Origin: Albula goreensis
Lineage: Eukaryota; Chordata; Actinopteri; Albuliformes; Albulidae
DNA length: 64,000 nucleotides
Direction of reading: 5' to 3'
NCBI GenBank assembly: GCA_022829145.1
Contig: CM040748.1
Location: 5,783,501-5,847,500 of the forward strand
Made by a program: the position numbers and the translations under genes. The notes below the pieces were generated by a model, which was not told the origin of the DNA, did not search any database, and saw only the letters and a list, made by a program, of their open reading frames with translations. Below, piece by piece: positions 1-11,961 of this stretch. Numbering within the stretch: the stretch's first letter is position 1; the number at the start of each line of letters is the position of its first letter.

Positions 1-1193
1 CTCAGAGAACACCAGGGCACAAGGGAAAGGACTCTAGCAGAGGTCATGTGACACTGACATCCTGGAACTTTTCAGTCAATCATGAGTTCCCGCTGGAGTT
101 CACAGCCGGTAACACCCTGGCAAGCCAACAGAGTCAGCCCTGCTACCTGCACCTTCATCACTGAGACTGTGCTAGCAGCCATGTGTCTGGAAGCTAGTCA
201 ACATTTCTGCTTTAAAGCAGGATATTACAAATGACATATATGATGATAATGATGATAATGATACTAATGATTATTATGCTGACACACTTTAGAAGATTCC
301 ATATTCTGATGGGTTCCATTCCTACATTACTGCAAGTTGCTTCTCTATGAGTATTTTCACCATTGACTTTGATCTACTTATGGTTGGTATTTCAAGGGAC
401 CTTTTATTTTCCTTTGTGAATGCAAGTTATTTAACATACATTAAATATGCATGAAGACATCCTTTAAACTAACCTGATCACACACTGACCCTCCTTTCAC
501 TGTTTTAATTCTGTTTCTACAGTTTAGCCCCGTGTTCCTCCAATGAGCTTGCTCACATGATAGGAAACTATGGCTTTTCATTTTTGCTTCCTAAAGTGGG
601 TTCCTGCAGGCACATGGCTTTCATTATAAAACGTTGCATTCCAGAGCATGACACATTCTCCAATAGGCTATGTAAGGGTTGTCAATACTTGTGTCGATAA
701 TGGCATAGCTGTGCTTTCTATACTGCTACATCACAGGAATGAACACATAGGCCTACAGTTACCTAGGGTTAAACACGTTTTAAAAAAAAAAAAAAAAAGA
801 CCTCATCACGTGCAACAGCACTACTTTACATTTACTTTAACGGGATACTGTGTATGCCGTTAAGTAACACACATGAAGTAATAAAAATACCAGATGCTTA
901 GCCATGATTTTGAGCTAAACTGCCACCATAACTTGGCAGCAGGACCATTTTTACATTTGCATCCGCCATCTCACGAATGGAATAAAAAGCAACCGAAGCC
1001 TATCCTTTTTTCTCTTGCATGCTTCATTTGCATACCTGTCTTCAGTGCATTCGTTTTAAAATAGAACGTCGCCTGAACAAGACGTTGGCAGTGTAGCGTT
1101 TAGTCTGCAGACAACCGGGCAGTTTTTGCTGCAGTTCTCTCAAAACTCCTGTTTCAATCGGAGGCGGGGCAGCGGGCTGACATCATCCATCCG
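1..1193. other. fscn1 upstream flank, no gene recognised
   Basis: No coding frame of interest is visible. The stretch holds a short imperfect GATAAT-type repeat near 240-262, an A16-18 tract near 781-798, and a GC-rich box (GGAGGCGGGGC) near 1159-1169 just ahead of the TATA box. It is the proximal promoter and 5' flank of the fascin gene by position. Regulatory content beyond the TATA and GC boxes is not established. Confidence 0.6.
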
Positions 1194-1200
1194 TATAAAA
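1194..1200 (+). promoter_or_regulatory. fscn1: TATA box of fscn1
   Basis: TATAAAA lies 178 bases before the fascin start codon, with a GC-rich box about 30 bases upstream. The expected transcription start is near 1222-1230, giving a 5' UTR of about 150 bases with no upstream ATG. The motif and its spacing are seen in the sequence; use as the core promoter is inferred. Confidence 0.7.
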
Positions 1201-1224
1201 GCTGCAGCTGTGGTTTAGGATTCA

Positions 1225-1377
1225 GGCTGTCTGAAGCTGCAGTTCAGGACGATCTTCGCTCCACACAAAGAAAATCCAAGCATCACTCCCATATTATAAA
1301 AAAGCCACCTAATTCCACAAAAAAACGCCAACGAAGCAAAACTAACAGCATCATCTCTCTGTGAACCAGCAGCAACA
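1225..1377 (+). other. fscn1: 5' UTR of fscn1 (approximate start)
   Basis: This is the segment between the start predicted from the TATA box and the fascin ATG. It contains no ATG, so no upstream ORF competes. The ATG context is AACAATGA with A at -3, which is favourable. The exact 5' end is inferred, not observed. Confidence 0.5.
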
Positions 1378-2200
1378 ATGACGGCGAACGGGACCAGCGA
1401 CATGCTCAAGATCCAATTTGGGCTGATCAATTGTGGAAATAAATATCTTACCGCTGAAACATTTGGGTTTAAGATCAATGCCTCTGCCACCAGCATGAAG
1501 AAAAAACAGATCTGGACTCTGGAGCAGGACGGGGACGACTCAAACCGGGTCTTCCTGAAGAGTCACCTGGGCAGGTATATTGCAACTGACAAGGATGGAA
1601 ACATCACAGGTGACAGCGAGACCCCCGGTGAGGACTGTCGATTCATCATCACTGCCCATGACGACGGGCGCTGGTCTCTGCAGTCTGAGACTCACAAGCG
1701 CTATCTTGGCGGTACCGAGGACAGAATCACGTGTTTTGCCCAAACCATCTCTGTGGCAGAGAAATGGAGCGTCCACATTGCAATGCACCCGCAAGTCAAC
1801 ATATTCAGCGTCACCAGGAAAAGATATGCCCATCTGAGCTCGAAGCAAGACGAGATTGCCATTGACAGGGATGTCCCTTGGGGCGTTGACTCCTTAATCA
1901 CCTTGGTTTTCCAAGATCAGAGGTACCACCTTCAGACCTCAGACAACCGGTTCCTCCAAAATGATGGTACGCTGGCCGGTAAGCCTGACAAAACCACCGG
2001 CTACACCTTGGAGTTCAGGTCGGGGAAGGTGGCTTTCAGGGATTGTGGAGGGAAATACCTGGCGCCCTCTGGACCGAGCGGAACCATGAAGTCAGGCAAG
2101 AGTTCCAAGGTCGGGAAAGACGAGCTTTTTGTGTTGGAGCAGAGTCATCCTCAGGTGGTGCTCACCGCCGGTAACGACAGAAACGTGTCCACCAGACAAG
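1378..2200 (+). CDS. fscn1: fscn1 coding exon 1
   Basis: It encodes residues 1-274 plus the first base of codon 275: trefoils 1 and 2 and the start of trefoil 3. It includes the [14 protein letters not shown] opening, Ser39 before KKKQIWTLE, and the [11 protein letters not shown] and [11 protein letters not shown] motifs typical of fascin-1. The donor is CAAG|GTAAGT at 2201, and the frame joins in phase to exon 2 through a Gly codon. One large first exon is characteristic of fascin genes. Confidence 0.97.
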
Positions 2201-5200
2201 GTAAGTCAATCATTTAGCAATATGCAAAATGGCAAGAAAACAAACTATTTATGGAGTACCTTCAGCAAATCTAAACAGGTAGCTCCTAAACGGTTAAAAG
2301 GGATTGATTAGAACGCACGCCAAGAAAGTTGTGAACGTGTGTTCATTCAAGGCTTTGGCAAAGCTAGGGTTAACTCAGTCAGTGAATGCAATTTTCAACA
2401 TACTGTAATTTGAACGTTGTCATTCTTAAGGAAATCGCAGAACAAATATCAGAATTTCTGCACAGTTTATACTTCGCATTTTATACTTGAATGGCACCCC
2501 TCCCCCCTCAGTAATATGATATTAACTTTTCATTCCTTTCTCCAAAAGCTTTGGTTCTTTTGTTGCCTTCACTCTTCCGTTTTCCAAATGATTTTCGAAA
2601 CAGACATTACTTTAAAACAAATGTCAGGTATTCAAACAGCCATGTTGCATTCATTAATGGTACATTATCTCACTTGAATTTTTGTTTTCTTGGCATTTTT
2701 CTGAATGAAAAAGTTAAATGTCTTGGGAGACTGTTCTCAGGGTAAATTGTGGCGATAAGATTTTTTTTTATTATGACAATGAGTGAAAATGAACTGATTG
2801 AAATAAGTAAATATGCAGAAGAATGGTGTTTGTATAAGCTGTTCAGAAATACGTTAGATGCTCCATATAATCCTAACAGTTCAAAGAAACTGTATTTAAA
2901 CCATTTAAAGACTAAAAACTGTTAACTAACCCCAAAGGGAACAAATGTTAGTGATCTTGTTAATTCATTGGAAATTAGTGGCATGAACAGGTCTAAGACA
3001 GGAATTTAATGAAAGAAGAGCATGCAGTCTTTGGAAAACCTAATAAATATTATATTTGTTATGAATCTGTCACATACAAAGTTTTAAGATGGCTTTCACA
3101 ACATTGGATCTGATAAATAATACTCAGGATAATAGTGACTACATGTTTTAAACAAATTGTAAGATTGTTGTAAAATGTTGTTGATGGGACAATTGAAGAG
3201 TATTTATGAGACTCTTTTGAAGGCTGTTATCAGTACAGTCTGGATAGAATGACTCTAGCCATTGTTTTATTTACTCTGGATCAAAATGGCTGAGGATCAA
3301 AAATGGCTGAAAAAGCTAAACTGTTTAAAGTTCATCTGTGTTGTTTTGACAGTAGAAATAATGCATTTTTCATTAGCAGTGTAATTAGTTATGCAGACTT
3401 ATTTTTTTTTATATACATTGTCTGGCATAATTGACAACGCAACACAAAATTACATTTAATGTGCCTTTTTGACAATTTAAGTTTAGTAAAGTAAACAAGA
3501 TGGCCACTCATGCTGTTTCAGAAATGTTAATGTAAATACATTATGATTACTTGTTCCACACAAATTCTCAAGTGCTTTTATGACACATTATCGGGAAGTG
3601 ATATGAGAATGGAAAAATCACACACATCCGTTTAGTGGATAATATTTCATATTAATGGGCCTATAACAGGAGAAGAAATCCTCTTGTTTGGTTTGGCAAA
3701 AATGCTCCCCATTTAAGACAGTGATGTACAAGCTCAGTGTCATTTCTGCACATGCTCAGTTTGCAGGATGTGGCAATTCATTCCAGAATGTTGATTGGGT
3801 GCCAAGAGCAAGGTAGTTGCACGTGGTCTCTGTGGAGCAGGCCAAGATGGGGACTTGTCTTCTATTTACTGTCTTTGTCGCTCAATGAGCTCTTTCTTTG
3901 TTTATGTGAAAGGCTTCACTGTGAAGGGTTTTGTGTGTGGATTGATCTTGCCGTGCTGTCCTCAGAGCGTTGTGTAAATCTGTGACGGTCTGTGCGTCTT
4001 TTGCTTCAGAAATGGCAGCCTACGTATCACTGGTCTCATACAGTGGGATCACTGACTGCCCCTGTCCCCATAAGCATTGTGGCTGGCTGCCTGTGATGCA
4101 CTGCCAGACACAGGAGGCTACGTTTCCTGCATTTGTCATGGAGATACAAAATGGAACCTTCCCTGAACTGGGGAGAATTGATGAGTGAGTGTTCCGGCTC
4201 ATTTTGTGTGACCCGTTGTGAGCCGCTGCTGGCCTCTGAGTGTAGAGTCTGCTGACACAGAAGGGGAGAAGTGGCTGATCATTGTACCACACAAGTGTGT
4301 GTTCATGCATGCATGCATGTGTGTGTCTGCGTGTGTGTGTGTGCAACTGTCTCACGCTTTGGTTCCTTTTCCCAAAATGATTTGCACACCGATGCAGATT
4401 TTCGAGTGGGAATAGAGCTCGGCTTGTGCTCGAGGCAGAGGGTGTGCGCAGTTGTAAGGGAAAAAAGGTGTGAGCAGAGCAAGGTCTCCCATGTGCTCCA
4501 GCTACCGAGCTCACGTCTGCCCGGCCTGCTGAATGATGGAGCCTCTCTGGGGGCACAAACCTCAAATACCAGAGCCTGAAAGAACCAACCACATGCTCCA
4601 ACCAATGCATTTCAACAGCCTCAGGTGGCTGAGACGTCTACCGGTTCGTTTTAGATATTTTCCCAGTCTGTTTTCTTTTGTGTTTCAAACTGAAGGAGCA
4701 ACTTCAACAGCTGCGAGTTGGATTTTGTCTTAAGGGAAAAAAAAAGGAAAAAAAAACCTAACTAGAATCTTCTTTATTTTTGTTTTCCTGTTTGAGTTTG
4801 TCAATGGGGTAGTTGTTCCATCTGTAAGCCGGCCAGTTTATAGACGGGTCTCTGATTGTGCTGTGGTTTGAAATGACTCACTATGCAGTTATGCTTTCCG
4901 CCATGTTTTCTTCTTTAAATGCATGCCTACAATAAGTGGAAAATCCCTCTCATTTATTGCTGGCTGTGCATGTGGAGATGTTAGTCTGAACTAAACCAAC
5001 ATTTTTTTTTTTTTTTTCTTTAATGGTACACCTGACCTAATGTCACACCTGGTTTCCATGACTACTCCCTTACAGTGACCTGTTGAAGAACCCCTATGGC
5101 ACTCTCCTAAGCTATGCATACTTCTTTTGTTTGGGGTGCCCATTTTCAATGGCAGCCTCTACAACAAACCTTGATTTTTTTGTGTAGAGTGGTTTGTATT

Positions 5201-8200
5201 GAAGTTGTGTGTTTGAGTTTCAGATCAGCATGGTTGGCTGTAATGACCAGAGGAGCCATGAGTGCCTGAGAGTGGCATGAGGTAATGGGTAACAGGGCTC
5301 TGTGTACGAGCTGAGGGAGGGGCGTATGTAGATTTAGTAACAGCTCTGGTGATGTAAATGGAGTTATGAGCTGTCCCGTTCCAGCATGAGTTCTCTAAAC
5401 CTGCAGTCTGCTATTTTTTTTTTTTTCCATGTAGACGTTCTCAGTGTGCATTTAGCAAGGTGCTATCATTTATACCTATCTGTTCATAACATTTTTACAG
5501 CTTGAGTGATTGTTACAGATTGCAGTGGTGCAGCTAGCTGTAGCTGCTCTGCTGCCAGATTTGAGCGTGAGGAACTTTGTTCGTGCTGGAGACCATTCCG
5601 GATCACGTCTGAGACCTTCTGTCTCATCCTCCCCCGCTGACCGCATTCTCTGCTAAACGTCCATTTTGGACCATGTGTTTCTCATCTCTTCAGTCCCCCC
5701 CTCCCCATTCATGCTTGCATATTTCTGTGGAAACTTAATCTTCCCATTGAGGCCTTTCCTGATGCTGAGCCGGTGTGGGTAATTCTTAACCGTCGTACGA
5801 AGCTAGACCTAGGGAAAGGAAATGAATACATCTCTGGACTTTTGTTTAGTGGTTAAACATGGAGTTTATGTGAATTTAAAAAATGGTCTTGACTCTACAT
5901 TGCATCACAATGCTACTGCAGCATTTTCCCCTGCGCACAGTTTTGCAGTGGGGCCATCTGGCTGAGTTTGACCCACGGTTTGCATAAATACTGAGAGCCT
6001 TTGCGAAACCGCAGTTATGCCCATTAGAGAGTCACACACAAAAATCACACATACAAAAATTCTTCCTTCGCAATAACATGAGATTCGGGTCACTTGACCT
6101 GTGGGATATAAGTATTATGGGTAATTCATTTGAAATAAATTTATTGATAAAGAAAGAAACTGTTGTATGGGAAAGTCATGCAGGATTCAGACAGGGAGCC
6201 GATCTGTAACAGCAGAGATGTGCAAAGCCTGGCCAGCTGGTTTGTGTTCTCATGTGTCAGACACCCACGCAGAGACATGAACGCCATGCTTGGACTGCTG
6301 ATTCACAGATCTAGCATATCATATGAGGAATTCCAGAACTTCCCAAGCCTATAAATTTACATGGTCAGTAGGTGCACACTGTCTGTAGTGATGTGTATGC
6401 GTGAGCATGCACCACAAACCTTGCAGACGGAACTGGAAGCCCCTTTTATGTTGATTGAGCTGTTGCTGTAAACGCCTCTTGCACAGGTGTGCTTCTGCTT
6501 CAGGGCAAAAAGGTTGCTTGTGCCTGTTGCAGGAAGTGGCCCCTAACAGGATGTTGTGTCATGCAGTAAATATAGTCGGTGCATCCTGGCATGGGCAGGA
6601 GGTGTGAATTCCTGAAGGAGATGAGCCCAGCTTGGTATCGCCGTCTGTGAAAACTGTGAATGGGGTCAGGTGGAAGTGGCGTTCTGAGGTCACGTCAGGG
6701 GTCAGCGGCGCCAGTGAGGGGTCAGGAATCAGGCTGTTCACCCTGTTGTATCGTGCACAAGGCTGTCATGCCATGCAAAAGACTGAGGCTACTCAGGAAG
6801 CAATTGCATTCGTCAAACACGGCTACAAAAGCAATGAAGCAAAGCTAAACAAGCTGCGTTAAATCTGCCTCCTGCTCTAGACTGTGCTTCGCTGCAGTGA
6901 TTTGCATATTTGCTTAGTTTGTTTTTTGAGTGTGCATATCAAACACCTTTTTTTTGAGTGTTCATATCAAACACTGGTGTGTGCTTTCCTCGTTGTGCTG
7001 ATTTACTGTATCGTCCTTGTGCTCCAGGCATGGACCTCTCTGCTAACCAGGACGAGGAAAGTGACCAGGAGACCTTCCAGATGGAGATGAATAAGGACAC
7101 AAAGAAGTGCGCTTTCAGGACCTGCGCTGGAAAATACTGGACCCTCACTGCTAATGGGGGACTGCAGTGCACAGCCTCCACCAAGTGAGTTCCCTGCCCA
7201 CGGTATCCCACAATCCACCTGGCTCTCTGGGGGGGCAGCCCCTGACTAGCAGCCAATTGAGGGGGCATAGCATTAAGATGGCTTACCAAGTTTGCTGTGT
7301 AACCTGGCTGAACAGGAGGCCATTTTGGCAGATGGTCTTCAGACTTTTATTGTATTGTTTGAATCACAATGAATCGATTTGTAACTTGTTTCGTTAGTTA
7401 GTAAGCCTAATGTTTCTTCTACATACTTGCAAAGTTTGTGATATGTGGTACATTGCCCTGGTCCGTTCAGACTCCTTTATTACATACAAGCAAAGATGTA
7501 GTTCTCTTCACTTTTCTGATTCACAGAGATTCAATCCATTCAATGCAACCCCTGGTGCAAATAAGCTACTGCAGGCCTCTGGTGATCCCTACAGCTGAGA
7601 TTTAATGGGTCAGGTTTCATCAAACTGTTTTCGGTTGTGCCTGCTTGAGACTTGTACCGTAGTTGTCTTTGGATTTTGAAGGTACCAACAGGGTATTACT
7701 TCTCAGCTCTTACTCTATAAGCCTATAGAAAAAAAAAAAAAAAAAAACTTCAGCTGAATTTAATTTTGTCTGATGCGTTACTGAAGTTTCCTTAAATATA
7801 CGTATGGTAGGACAATAAGGTGGAACTGGCCATCTGCTGCTGGCATCTAATCTTTCCAAGAGATGTTATTTATGATGAATATATTTAGTCATAATGGAAA
7901 ACCGAAATGAGATTAAGGCACCCATGCAGTATGGATGGGGATGGACGGATCAGTACATTGACAATTTAGCCCAAACAAGCAGGAACTCCCTCACGGACTC
8001 CATTTTTAGTTTTTTCAGAGTTAAGAGCAAACGCTTCCTGCCCATTATGCAGGAACCAGAATCCAAACGGGAAAACTGCGTTTGGAATCATTTGCTTCCC
8101 ACATTTCCATCCACATCAAACTGCGGTTTGACGTTCATGTATACCGCAGGCTTCAAAGGTTGAAGCACAGCTGTCCCCGCTGTTCCTGACAGGCTTGGAG

Positions 8201-11200
8201 GTTCACACACGAGCACCCCTGAACACAGATGTGAACCTGACATGTTTTACAGTTATGTGTCCTTTATGAAAGATGGGTATGAGTTTGATTAAATAAGTTC
8301 ATCTGGATATGGAGTATAATATGTAAAAATTTATTTCTTTTATGCATATACTATCAAAATAAGTTTAAATATCTTTACATTTCTTATGATCAAACACTGA
8401 GGTACTTCATGGCATAATGTGAACCAACCAGGTACAAAATGAAAACCCCCACCTGACCAAGTTTCAATTACTAGCATGTGTGTACAAGATGGCGTCGTGG
8501 GGATTTTATAATATGTAAGGTTGAAAAAAAAATGTGAAAGTAAACTGAAGTCTGATTCTGACCACTGGATCATAAGTGTACCCAAAGAATTATGTGTAAA
8601 ATCCCAGAATCCAACTGTAATCTCGTTCTACTCCACTGAGAACTGTGGAGAATGTGCTAGTCACTGTTGTGGCACTACAGCGCAGTTTGCAAGTGGCAGG
8701 GTAGAGCAGAGATCAGGGATAATGTGAGGTCAAGTCAGGTCTGCTGCTTTTAAGCTCATTTCCCTCACCAAGGAGCCGAAATGCAGTCACGTTAGTTCAT
8801 CAGGCCATATTCAGCTTCTCCTGAACCCACTCAAGTGGAAAACGAGTCGACTTCAAAAGCGCAGGTTATCTGGCGTGCTGCTGAATTTCTCTCTCCAGCT
8901 TTTGTGAGAGAGGAAATGGAGTCCAGCCATCACACAGAATTATGGTTCTACCCCACACTCAATAAATCTGGATGAAAGAGGGTTTTTTTTTCCTTGCTCA
9001 GGTACAAGGGATAAACCACTGTGAAACCCTAAATCTTATTTAAGGTTGGAAATGTTGGATCAGACAAAAGCAAATCCTCAGAATGTCTTAATTGGCGCTC
9101 ATTTGACCGTACAGAATGGATCTCTACACGAGATTTATGACAATTCTCCTTGGATGTGCAGGTCTGCCAACTCTTACTTTGACATTGAGTGGCGTGAGAA
9201 GAAAATCACCCTGAGAGCTGCCAATGGGAAGTATGTGGCGGCCAAGAAGAATGGGCAGCTGGCAGCCACCGTTGAGTCAGCAGGTGGGTATCAGGGTCCA
9301 TATCTGTCCTCTTCTTTCCCCTTCACAGACCTCTGTTCATGCAGTGCACTGAGCTGTTTGTGATTGAGCCAAAATAACAGATTTTATTCATATTGAAGGT
9401 CAATGATTTGAGATGATATAAAAATATCTGTGTTTTGGTGTAATCTAAAACCCTCAAATTTGCGTTTGGAAAGGTCATTTGAAGCTAGCTCAGCCCCTTG
9501 TCTTTCCGGGCTGCTGAATAGACCTGTCATCATACCTAGAGCTGACATGTGTTTGGTAATTACTCTGCAGATTAGATGTTCTCAAGCCTGGTCTTGGGGG
9601 ACCCATGTGTGCCTAGTTTTTCCTTTCAGCCAGTCGCTCGACCAATTAAAGTTCCTGATTACATGTTTAAGCTTGAATTTTTCCTTTAACTCATTAACAC
9701 AATGCAGAATTGGGTCTTCGCCATTTGCTTTGTCTTTGAATTCTTCTTTATCTAATTAGGGGGTTAATTGCAGAGACCATGGCTGGGGTTCAGTCAACAT
9801 CTGTCAGCAATCATGAACGTTACCTTGCCAAATTATGACGTTGAAGATAAAAATGAACTCTTGCAATGTAGTCGCAAGCCACAATGAAGGACAAATGTTG
9901 ATTGAATCCTGGCCGAGGTGTCCCCACTTCCAGGTGTACCCACACTGCTTAATCTGTCAGTCTAATTCAGTCAATTAAATGTTACCTCTTCCAAAAGGAA
10001 TCATTTGCCATATAGAGCAATGGGAAAGTGAGAGCAATAGTTGAATACAACTGAAACTCATTAAGGGCCCCTCAGGAGCGAGGCTGAGAACCACTGACTC
10101 AAATCATGTACAGTTGTGGCAGAACCCCATTGGAAGGGCCTGAAAGTGCTGTGTTTCTCCTCCAGGTCAGACTGAGGAGTTCCTCATGAAGCTTATTAAC
10201 AGGCCCATCATCGTCCTGCGTGGAGAGCACGGCTTCATCGGCTGCAGGAAGATGACCGGGACCCTGGACTCCAACCGCTCCTCTTACGACGTCTTTCAGC
10301 TCGACTTCCAAGATGGAGCCTACAGCCTCAGAGGTGAGTCCGTGGGTGAGTCTGTGTGTGCAGCTGTAGCTGAGGGGCCTTCTGAGATCATGATGGCACT
10401 GCACAGCTTGTGAAAATCAACTCGACTCAATCAAGTAAAACCTTACATATTTTGGTGGGTGCCTTGTCAGGCTGTATGTCTCTTACATGGGTTTGTTTTA
10501 AAGTTTAAAATGATATTTTGAAGTAAATAAAACAAAAAATGAGACTGCGTAAGTTTCACAACAATGATTATACAAACATTATTCTGCTTTAAGAGGTGTT
10601 TTGAAATCAACATATATGAGTTTATAAAGCAGCATGAGAAATCAAACATATTTTGAAATGGGTCAGATAGTTGGCAAATGGCAAAAGTTTTTCATGTGTC
10701 AAGGGGAACAGTGTTGAAAATCATGACTCACCAACAGGGATAGATGGAAACCTAATGGAGTAATACCTAAAAACCACAAATAACAGCCTCTAAATTTATC
10801 ACAGAACTGAAACTATACCTTGGTGACCAGGCCAAAAAAACTTCACAAAGCTGATATTTATATCAGGGCTGCCATCCAGAAACTGCTTGTAACCAAGACC
10901 AAAGCGCAACAACACATCATCTGGTGTAATTGGCATGAAATGTGGAGCAGTGGGGGGAAAAAAGTCATTTTGTCCTGATGAATCACCGCTTACTGTAATC
11001 TGGATGGGTTTATGTTTGGAGAAGCCAAAGTAAGCCTTCAACCCACATTGCCGGTTCAAAAGTTTTAAACATGGCGTTGACCTGACCTGTTATGATATCT
11101 GCTGCCATCTTGTAGAAGTTATGTGGGTCTGATTATTACTCTGAATGGCAGAAAATACAAAGTCATTTTAGGTGACTATATCACCCTTTTGTGCAAACAT

Positions 11201-11961
11201 TGTTTTCTCAAAATGTTCCCATATTCCAAGAAAAAAACTCCCTCATGCACACCGCTGAACAGAATACTAGGTCAATGACAATAGTTCACTTTGATAGTCT
11301 CACAACTAGATCTTACTATCATTGTATCATTATGAGATGTTCTGGCACATAGTGCTTGGTAGATTTCCACCACCTCCATCTCTGAAAGGAGTGAAAGTCT
11401 TACTACTTGAAGAACGGCTCAGTATCCCAATAGAAAATGTTCAAAATGTGAACCAAAATGATGCCACTGTGTATGCAGACTCCTCTTATAAGATCATGAC
11501 TATAGGCTAGCCACATTTAAGAGTCGGGCTGTCAGCCAGGATGTGGTGAGTCATGCTCTGAATCCATCCTTAAGCAGACTCAAGTTAGCTCAAGTTTGGA
11601 GGGAATAATTAGCTGAATCTCCTATGTTGAGTTAGTATGTTTTTATTGTTTGTTATTGATTGCCTCACCATACCCAGCCCGACTCCATCACTTCGATTGC
11701 TGTGGGCTCGTGTTACTCCCGGTTGTCTTTACTGTCCCAATCCCGCCTTCCCCAGATTCCACTGGGAAGTACTGGATGGTGGGAAGTGAGTCATCGGTGG
11801 TCAGCAGCAGCGACACCCCCGTGAACTTCCTGCTGGAGTTCTGCGACTACAGCAAGGTGGCCATCAAGGCACCCGACGGCAAGTACCTGAAGGGAGACCA
11901 TGCCGGGGTCTTGAAAGCCAACGCGGATGCCATCGATAGCTCCACTATGTGGGAGTACTAG
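1378..11961 (+). CDS. fscn1: fascin-1, actin-bundling protein (5 exons, 491 aa)
   Basis: Coding exons are joined as 1378-2200, 7028-7184, 9162-9283, 10166-10333 and 11756-11961; the sum is 1476 nt, an intact frame of 491 residues (human fascin-1 has 493). Fascin crosslinks F-actin into tight parallel bundles in filopodia and growth cones. The protein is four consecutive beta-trefoil domains, roughly residues 8-139, 140-260, 261-381 and 382-491. Identity over all five exons is high, from MTANGT at the start to LWEY-like MWEY at the end. The N-terminal actin-binding loop keeps the KKK following Ser39, the residue phosphorylated by PKC in mammals. All introns are GT-AG and the exon layout equals that of human FSCN1. 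FSCN2 and FSCN3 are less likely because the start, the Ser39 segment and the RNF216 neighbour all fit FSCN1. Whether a second fish copy exists elsewhere cannot be seen. Confidence 0.97.
2201..7027 (+). other. fscn1: fscn1 intron 1
   Basis: A 4.8-kb GT-AG intron. It holds a compact GCATGCATG/GT microsatellite at about 4305-4346, several T or A homopolymers (near 4736-4757, 5001-5019 and 5413-5428) and a direct repeat of a GTGTTCATATCAAACACT-like phrase near 6931-6975. Scattered small frames of 60-196 codons look like chance ORFs. No gene or RNA is recognised. Confidence 0.8.
7028..7184 (+). CDS. fscn1: fscn1 coding exon 2
   Basis: 157 nt between acceptor CCAG|GC and donor ACCAA|GTGAGT. It encodes the [17 protein letters not shown] segment followed by the [13 protein letters not shown] motif of trefoil 3, colinear with human fascin-1. 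Confidence 0.95.
7185..9161 (+). other. fscn1: fscn1 intron 2
   Basis: A 2.0-kb GT-AG intron. It carries an A18-19 run near 7729-7747. An 89-codon open frame at 7894-8163 has no recognisable similarity or conserved motif and is treated as chance. Nothing else is recognised. Confidence 0.75.
9162..9283 (+). CDS. fscn1: fscn1 coding exon 3
   Basis: 122 nt, acceptor GTGCAG|GTCTGCC and donor GCAG|GTGGGT. It encodes the [21 protein letters not shown] and [11 protein letters not shown] motifs at the end of trefoil 3. The frame is phase 2 on entry and phase 1 on exit. Confidence 0.95.
9284..10165 (+). other. fscn1: fscn1 intron 3
   Basis: An 882-bp GT-AG intron. More than half of it (about 9573-10096) is an hAT-like non-autonomous transposon, described separately. 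No other feature is seen. Confidence 0.8.
9573..10096. mobile_element. hAT-like non-autonomous DNA transposon (MITE)
   Basis: The right end reads GGCTGAGAACCACTG, the reverse complement of the CAGTGGTTCTCA terminus typical of Charlie-type hAT elements. The left end TAGATGTTCTCAAGCCTGG is a diverged copy of the same terminus, and the inner part continues as an imperfect inverted repeat (a GGGGGACCC-type end opposite GGGCCCCTC). The element is about 524 bp with no transposase frame, so it is a deletion derivative. No clear 8-bp target duplication is visible. Confidence 0.6.
10166..10333 (+). CDS. fscn1: fscn1 coding exon 4
   Basis: 168 nt, acceptor CCTCCAG|GTCAG and donor AGAG|GTGAGT. It encodes [23 protein letters not shown] and [12 protein letters not shown] of trefoil 4, close to human fascin-1. 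Phase 1 on both sides. Confidence 0.96.
10334..11755 (+). other. fscn1: fscn1 intron 4
   Basis: A 1.4-kb AT-rich GT-AG intron. No repeat family, RNA or coding segment is recognised in it; the open frames present are short and without known motifs. Confidence 0.75.
11756..11961 (+). CDS. fscn1: fscn1 coding exon 5 (terminal)
   Basis: Acceptor CCCCAG|ATTCC. It encodes [26 protein letters not shown] and [14 protein letters not shown], ending in MWEY and a TAG stop at 11959-11961. This is the conserved C-terminus of fascin-1, and the total length falls two residues short of human. Confidence 0.96.

Noticed and set aside
1215..1848. Antisense ORFs over fscn1 exon 1
   Set aside because: They are shadows of the conserved fascin frame on the opposite strand.
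4020..4610. 196-codon antisense ORF in fscn1 intron 1
   Set aside because: It runs across a GCATG/GT microsatellite and has no conserved segment.
7894..8163. 89-codon ATG-initiated ORF in fscn1 intron 2
   Set aside because: No known motif, no exon-like splice sites that keep the fascin frame, and the direct exon 2 to exon 3 join already matches human fascin.
9046..9161. Open frame upstream of fscn1 exon 3 read as an extended exon
   Set aside because: The ORF is open through the acceptor, but the GTGCAG acceptor at 9161 gives the exact fascin sequence and phase, and the upstream residues have no fascin counterpart.
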